Of a DNA stretch of 9,739 nucleotides, positions 6,479 to 9,739 are shown piece after piece (within the stretch, counting starts at the first letter, position 1; each line of letters starts with the position of its first letter). The position numbers and the translations under genes were made by a program. The notes beneath the pieces were generated by a model, which saw nothing but the letters and a program-made list of their open reading frames with translations, searched no databases and had not been told where the DNA came from. The stretch is from Parafilimonas sp. (GTDB lineage: Bacteria; Bacteroidota; Bacteroidia; Chitinophagales; Chitinophagaceae): contig JAICKT010000157.1 in assembly GCA_025927795.1 (NCBI GenBank), forward strand, positions 1-9,739, read 5' to 3'.

Positions 6479-6482
6479 CAAT

Positions 6483-8873
6483 TTATTTATCTAATACAAA
6501 TTTATTTTCTCCGCTTTTCAGCGCGTATTCTTTTCCTTTCCAAATAAATTTCCCTGTAATTGTTTGCGGCAATGTTATATTAATATTCCATTTACCATTT
6601 TGTAAAATGTATGATGCTTTTATATTTCCTGCAGGATGCGGCATTTCGCCTGATGCATTTGTAAGTGCTCCTAAATGTGGTTCGATTTTTACTTTGGAAA
6701 AGCCTGGCGCATCAGTATTAATTCCTAAAACAATTCTGTACAATTCAATATTTGGGCTGCTTCCCCAGGCATGACAATCAGAACGAACTCTGTTTAAATC
6801 ATCCCACTCAGCCCATGTAGTTAAGCCCCATTTAATATTCTCTTTCCAAATGCCCAGCCAGTTTAAATAATCATTTCCAAAACCTGCTTTTGTTAAAGCC
6901 TGGAATAAATAATACCTGAAATAAACAGTAGCCTGTGTAAGCGAAGTATCATTCAATAATTTTTCGCCCAATGCTTGTGCATCATCTTTATTCACAACAT
7001 TTGTAATTATTGCTAACGCATTTGCATGTTGCGAATAATATTTTTTCTCCTTTGTATCGCTAAAAAGTTTTCTATCTGCATCCCAGTATTTTTCTTTAAT
7101 TATTTTTTTAAGCTGATTGATTTGCTGTTCATACAGCGTTGCATAAGCATTCATTCCAAGATTTTTTTCTAAATCATAAGCAGATTCATATGCCATCAAT
7201 AATTGTAAATCCATCAATGCTGAATTGCCATCACTGCCAATTGGCGCAACACCACCATCCCATCCCGGTCCATTAGCCCAATCAGTAAAATTCCAGTAAG
7301 GAGCATGTTGCACACTACCATCAGCCTGCTGAAATTTATGAAAGAATGAAAGCACTTGTCTTGAAATTCTTAATTGCTCTTTCACAAAATTCGTATCGCT
7401 GCGATACATATAATAATCATGCAGCATGCTAATCCATATCAAAGAAAAAGTTGGAATTTCCTGGTGAATATTATGCGGATAACGGCTTTCGGTAATTCCT
7501 TCAGCCAACGTAGAATTTGCAATGTCTTGTATAGCATTGCGCATTAACCTGTCATCGCCTGAATTATACAAACTCACCATTGCCTGTATGCGTGTATCGC
7601 CAACATATTGCAGTTGCTCGTAGTAAGGACAATCGGTATAAGTTTCCTGCGCATCTAACCTTGCAGTGCGCCATCCTATTTCTAAAATTCTATTGAGTGA
7701 TGTATCGCTGCTTGAAAATTGCGCATTCATTTTAAATGGATAGCCTGTGTACATTCCATAAAAATCATCAATGGTTAAATCTTCATCTTGCGTTGTAACA
7801 TCTAATTGTATATACCGATAAGTTCTAAAACTGAGCGCCGTAAAATTTTGATGCGCCTCACCATTAGAAATAATTTCATCTTTTACACCAACAATATGTT
7901 TGCCTTCAATTTCATTACGGTTGCCTTTTTGATTTTGTGCACGCCAGTCAATGCTATCTGGTTCATCTTTATATAGTGCTTCGCCATACGTTAAACTGAT
8001 GTCTGCATTTTTTCCATCACTAAAATTTAAAACAGGAAAAGCAGTTGTTTCAAAAGATTGGTCGAATAAAATATGCGCAGTTGTATGTGCAGGAATTTTT
8101 ATTGCATGATTTCCCTGTAAAAAATTTTCATCTGCATTAATATTATTTCGCCTGATAGATTGCAAACGTTGCAGTGTTAATTCCATCGGGGGAATTTGTC
8201 TTGGTATCAACATCCAGCCTGTACTCCAGTGATTGATATTTTTTGGAACACCATTAAATAATTCATGTGCATTCATCCAATCATTATCATCAAAATTTAA
8301 ACTGGTCCAATTTTTTGGATAAACATTCATATCAATTTTTTCTGTTGCACCAACTGCATAATACGAATAAACCAATTGCGGTTCCAATGGGCTGTAAGCC
8401 GTATCCCGCATACACTTCCAGCTTGTATCTGTATTTATAATTTCTTCAGCTTTGGCATTGCCCTGCAAAATGAAGGCGGTCTCATAAGAGATTTGCCATA
8501 CAGGTTTTTCTTCACCAAAATTCCAAACAACCGCAGCTACAATATTTTTTCCTTTTTTAAGATGCGCTGCAATATCAACCGTTTCAAAATTCCAGTGATA
8601 CAAATCTCCTTTTGCAGGACCAAAAGAAACGAGCGAATCATTCACATATAATTTATAACGGTTATCCGCAGATACATGTATAATAAATTGCTGTGGCTTT
8701 TCATCAAGCGAAAAAACTTTTCTGAAATGATATACACCATAGCTATGTGGGTTTGTATTTGGAACATCAATCCAGTTTGCATTCCAGGCTTTGGTGAGAA
8801 TATCTTTATTAATTGTTTGGGATGAAGCGCAGCAACTAAAAAAAATAAATAGAATTAAAATTGTTTTCTGCAT
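6483..8873 (-). CDS. Secreted alpha-L-rhamnosidase, GH78
   Basis: A 796-residue exported enzyme that should release terminal alpha-L-rhamnose from pectic rhamnogalacturonan or plant glycosides. The start MQKTILILFIFFSCCASSQT is a signal peptide; the SCC at 13-15 could act as a loose lipobox, so surface lipoprotein or periplasmic location are both possible. Residues about 30-230 are an N-terminal beta-sandwich with a carbohydrate-binding look (FIIHVSADNRYKLYVNDSLV, KKGKNIVAAVVWNFG), and 230-380 is a second beta domain. Residues about 385-705 are the (alpha/alpha)6 catalytic barrel with the GH78 signature DCPYYEQLQYVGD: D414, E419 as likely general acid, D426. TTWAEWDD (E689) is the likely base, followed by the conserved SDCHAWGSSP. 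The C-terminal 90 residues are the usual beta-sandwich. Length is normal and nothing is missing. The antitoxin gene begins 60 bases downstream on the same strand. No terminator is evident between them. Confidence 0.95.
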   Translation of the reverse strand: MQKTILILFIFFSCCASSQTINKDILTKAWNANWIDVPNTNPHSYGVYHFRKVFSLDEKPQQFIIHVSADNRYKLYVNDSLVSFGPAKGDLYHWNFETVDIAAHLKKGKNIVAAVVWNFGEEKPVWQISYETAFILQGNAKAEEIINTDTSWKCMRDTAYSPLEPQLVYSYYAVGATEKIDMNVYPKNWTSLNFDDNDWMNAHELFNGVPKNINHWSTGWMLIPRQIPPMELTLQRLQSIRRNNINADENFLQGNHAIKIPAHTTAHILFDQSFETTAFPVLNFSDGKNADISLTYGEALYKDEPDSIDWRAQNQKGNRNEIEGKHIVGVKDEIISNGEAHQNFTALSFRTYRYIQLDVTTQDEDLTIDDFYGMYTGYPFKMNAQFSSSDTSLNRILEIGWRTARLDAQETYTDCPYYEQLQYVGDTRIQAMVSLYNSGDDRLMRNAIQDIANSTLAEGITESRYPHNIHQEIPTFSLIWISMLHDYYMYRSDTNFVKEQLRISRQVLSFFHKFQQADGSVQHAPYWNFTDWANGPGWDGGVAPIGSDGNSALMDLQLLMAYESAYDLEKNLGMNAYATLYEQQINQLKKIIKEKYWDADRKLFSDTKEKKYYSQHANALAIITNVVNKDDAQALGEKLLNDTSLTQATVYFRYYLFQALTKAGFGNDYLNWLGIWKENIKWGLTTWAEWDDLNRVRSDCHAWGSSPNIELYRIVLGINTDAPGFSKVKIEPHLGALTNASGEMPHPAGNIKASYILQNGKWNINITLPQTITGKFIWKGKEYALKSGENKFVLDK

Positions 8874-8972
8874 AGCGCAAGTTTAAATGAAGATAATTAA
8901 TAATAAAAAAGAACTGTATGGTACTGTAAGGTTTCCATATTTAATTGCATTTGCTTATATTGCCTTGCTGAT

Positions 8973-9739
8973 ATGAAATTGTTCTCCCCAACCATATCAA
9001 AGTTAGTCCGTCTTAGATATGCAAATATTGAAGAATGGATAATTGACCCCTTTACCGCACAAAGAGAAATTTTACAGGACTTGGTAACGCATGGACAGCA
9101 CACAGACTTTGGAAGAAAACACAATTTTTCAAAGCTGTTTACTATAAGAGCTTTTAAAGAAAATGTTCCTATCCGGGAATATGATGATATAAAATGCTGG
9201 ATAAAAAATTTAATGAACGGCGAACAAAACCAATTATGGGATTCGCCGGTTTATTGGTTTGCAAAAAGCAGCGGCACTACAAGTGATAAAAGTAAATTCA
9301 TCCCGGTAACAGAAGAATCGCTTGAAGATTGCCATTATCAATGTGCAAAAGATGCGCTTACGCTTTATTATCATAATTATTCTGAAAGCAATTTGTTAAC
9401 CGGCAAAGGATTGGTTATTGGCGGCAGCCATCAAGTTAGTAAATTGAATGAAGAAATTTTCTTCGGTGATTTAAGCGCCGTGCTTATGCAAAACATGCCG
9501 TTCTGGGGGCAATGGATTCGCACACCCGAATTGTCTGTTGCATTGCTCGATGAATGGGAAACAAAAATTGAAACACTTGCTCAATCAACCATAAATGAAA
9601 ACGTAACATCTATTTCTGGTGTACCAACATGGACGCAGGTTTTAATAAAACGCATTCTTGAAATTACCGGTAAATCAAATCTTAAACAGGTATGGCCTAA
9701 TCTTGAATTATACATGCATGGCGGCGTATCATTCCTGCC
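8973..9739 (+). CDS. GH3 family (auxin-responsive-like) acyl-adenylating enzyme, 5' part
   Basis: ATG 8973 opens a frame (MKLFSPTISKLVRLRYANIE...) that stays open to the right edge, giving 255 codons of a family usually about 500 residues. The start fits the family, whose proteins begin just before the helix carrying IEEWI..P...Q..IL..L. The motif KSSGTTSDKSKFIPVT (residues 98-113) is the GH3 version of the ATP/phosphate-binding loop of ANL adenylating enzymes. GLVIGGSHQ, SISGVPTW and LELYMHGGVSF (244-254) are further family landmarks. Plant members such as JAR1 join amino acids to jasmonate or auxin through an acyl-adenylate. Bacterial members, common in Bacteroidota, have no established substrate and should not be read as auxin enzymes. 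It is divergent from the GH78 gene with 99 bases between the starts. I see no strong promoter match in that gap. Confidence 0.9.
   Translation, partial: MKLFSPTISKLVRLRYANIEEWIIDPFTAQREILQDLVTHGQHTDFGRKHNFSKLFTIRAFKENVPIREYDDIKCWIKNLMNGEQNQLWDSPVYWFAKSSGTTSDKSKFIPVTEESLEDCHYQCAKDALTLYYHNYSESNLLTGKGLVIGGSHQVSKLNEEIFFGDLSAVLMQNMPFWGQWIRTPELSVALLDEWETKIETLAQSTINENVTSISGVPTWTQVLIKRILEITGKSNLKQVWPNLELYMHGGVSFL

Noticed and set aside
8376..8651. Plus-strand open frame of 91 codons inside the GH78 gene
   Set aside because: Antisense shadow of a well-supported rhamnosidase; no recognisable domain.
1897..8873. GH43 and GH78 genes as parts of one polysaccharide utilisation locus
   Set aside because: No SusC/SusD-like, sensor or transporter genes lie between them, and recA, an EcsC gene and a toxin-antitoxin pair separate them.
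8897..9124. Minus-strand open frame of 75 codons at the start of the GH3-family gene
   Set aside because: It overlaps the intergenic region and the first 50 codons of a clear GH3 protein on the other strand, and is Cys-rich without a motif.

Overview
The window looks like a chromosomal segment from a Bacteroidota bacterium, most plausibly of the Chitinophagaceae/Sphingobacteriia type. The evidence is AT-rich DNA with A-rich start regions instead of strong Shine-Dalgarno sites, two good matches to the Bacteroidota -7 promoter element TAnnTTTG, secreted multidomain glycoside hydrolases, a DUF6364-type antitoxin and a bacterial GH3-family adenylating enzyme. The genus is not determined from this sequence.

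Layout, left to right. (1) The 3' end of a VOC/glyoxalase-fold gene runs in from the left edge and is followed by a small membrane-anchored TPR protein (332-985, +). (2) An AT-rich accessory patch (about 1000-1890) holds a 54-aa minus-strand ORF (1051-1215) and a plus-strand PD-(D/E)XK-like nuclease (1332-1886). (3) A secreted GH43 hydrolase with F5/8C and FnIII-like domains lies on the minus strand (1897-3795). A foreign-looking GC-rich repeat with terminal inverted repeats and hairpin ends (about 2612-2787) sits inside it, in frame, at the joint between catalytic and carbohydrate-binding domains. (4) An EcsC-family gene (3874-4593) and recA (4719-5741) follow on the plus strand. (5) A vapBC-type toxin-antitoxin pair (6422 down to 5743) converges on recA, with one base between the two stop codons, and has a well-formed promoter/operator region. 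(6) A large secreted GH78 alpha-L-rhamnosidase (8873-6483, minus) lies directly upstream of the toxin-antitoxin pair. (7) A plus-strand GH3-family (auxin-responsive-like) gene starts at 8973 and runs off the right edge.

Together the two exported hydrolases (GH43 and GH78) point to use of plant cell-wall side chains such as arabinan/xylan and rhamnose-containing pectin. There is no SusC/SusD pair or sensor in view, so this is not a visible polysaccharide utilisation locus. recA and the EcsC gene are housekeeping-type; the nuclease, small ORF, toxin-antitoxin pair and repeat are the accessory layer.

The most interesting observation is the MITE/REP-like repeat that appears to have been domesticated as an in-frame, roughly 58-residue interdomain linker in the GH43 enzyme. 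I saw no CRISPR array, rRNA, tRNA, complete IS element or convincing new defence system.
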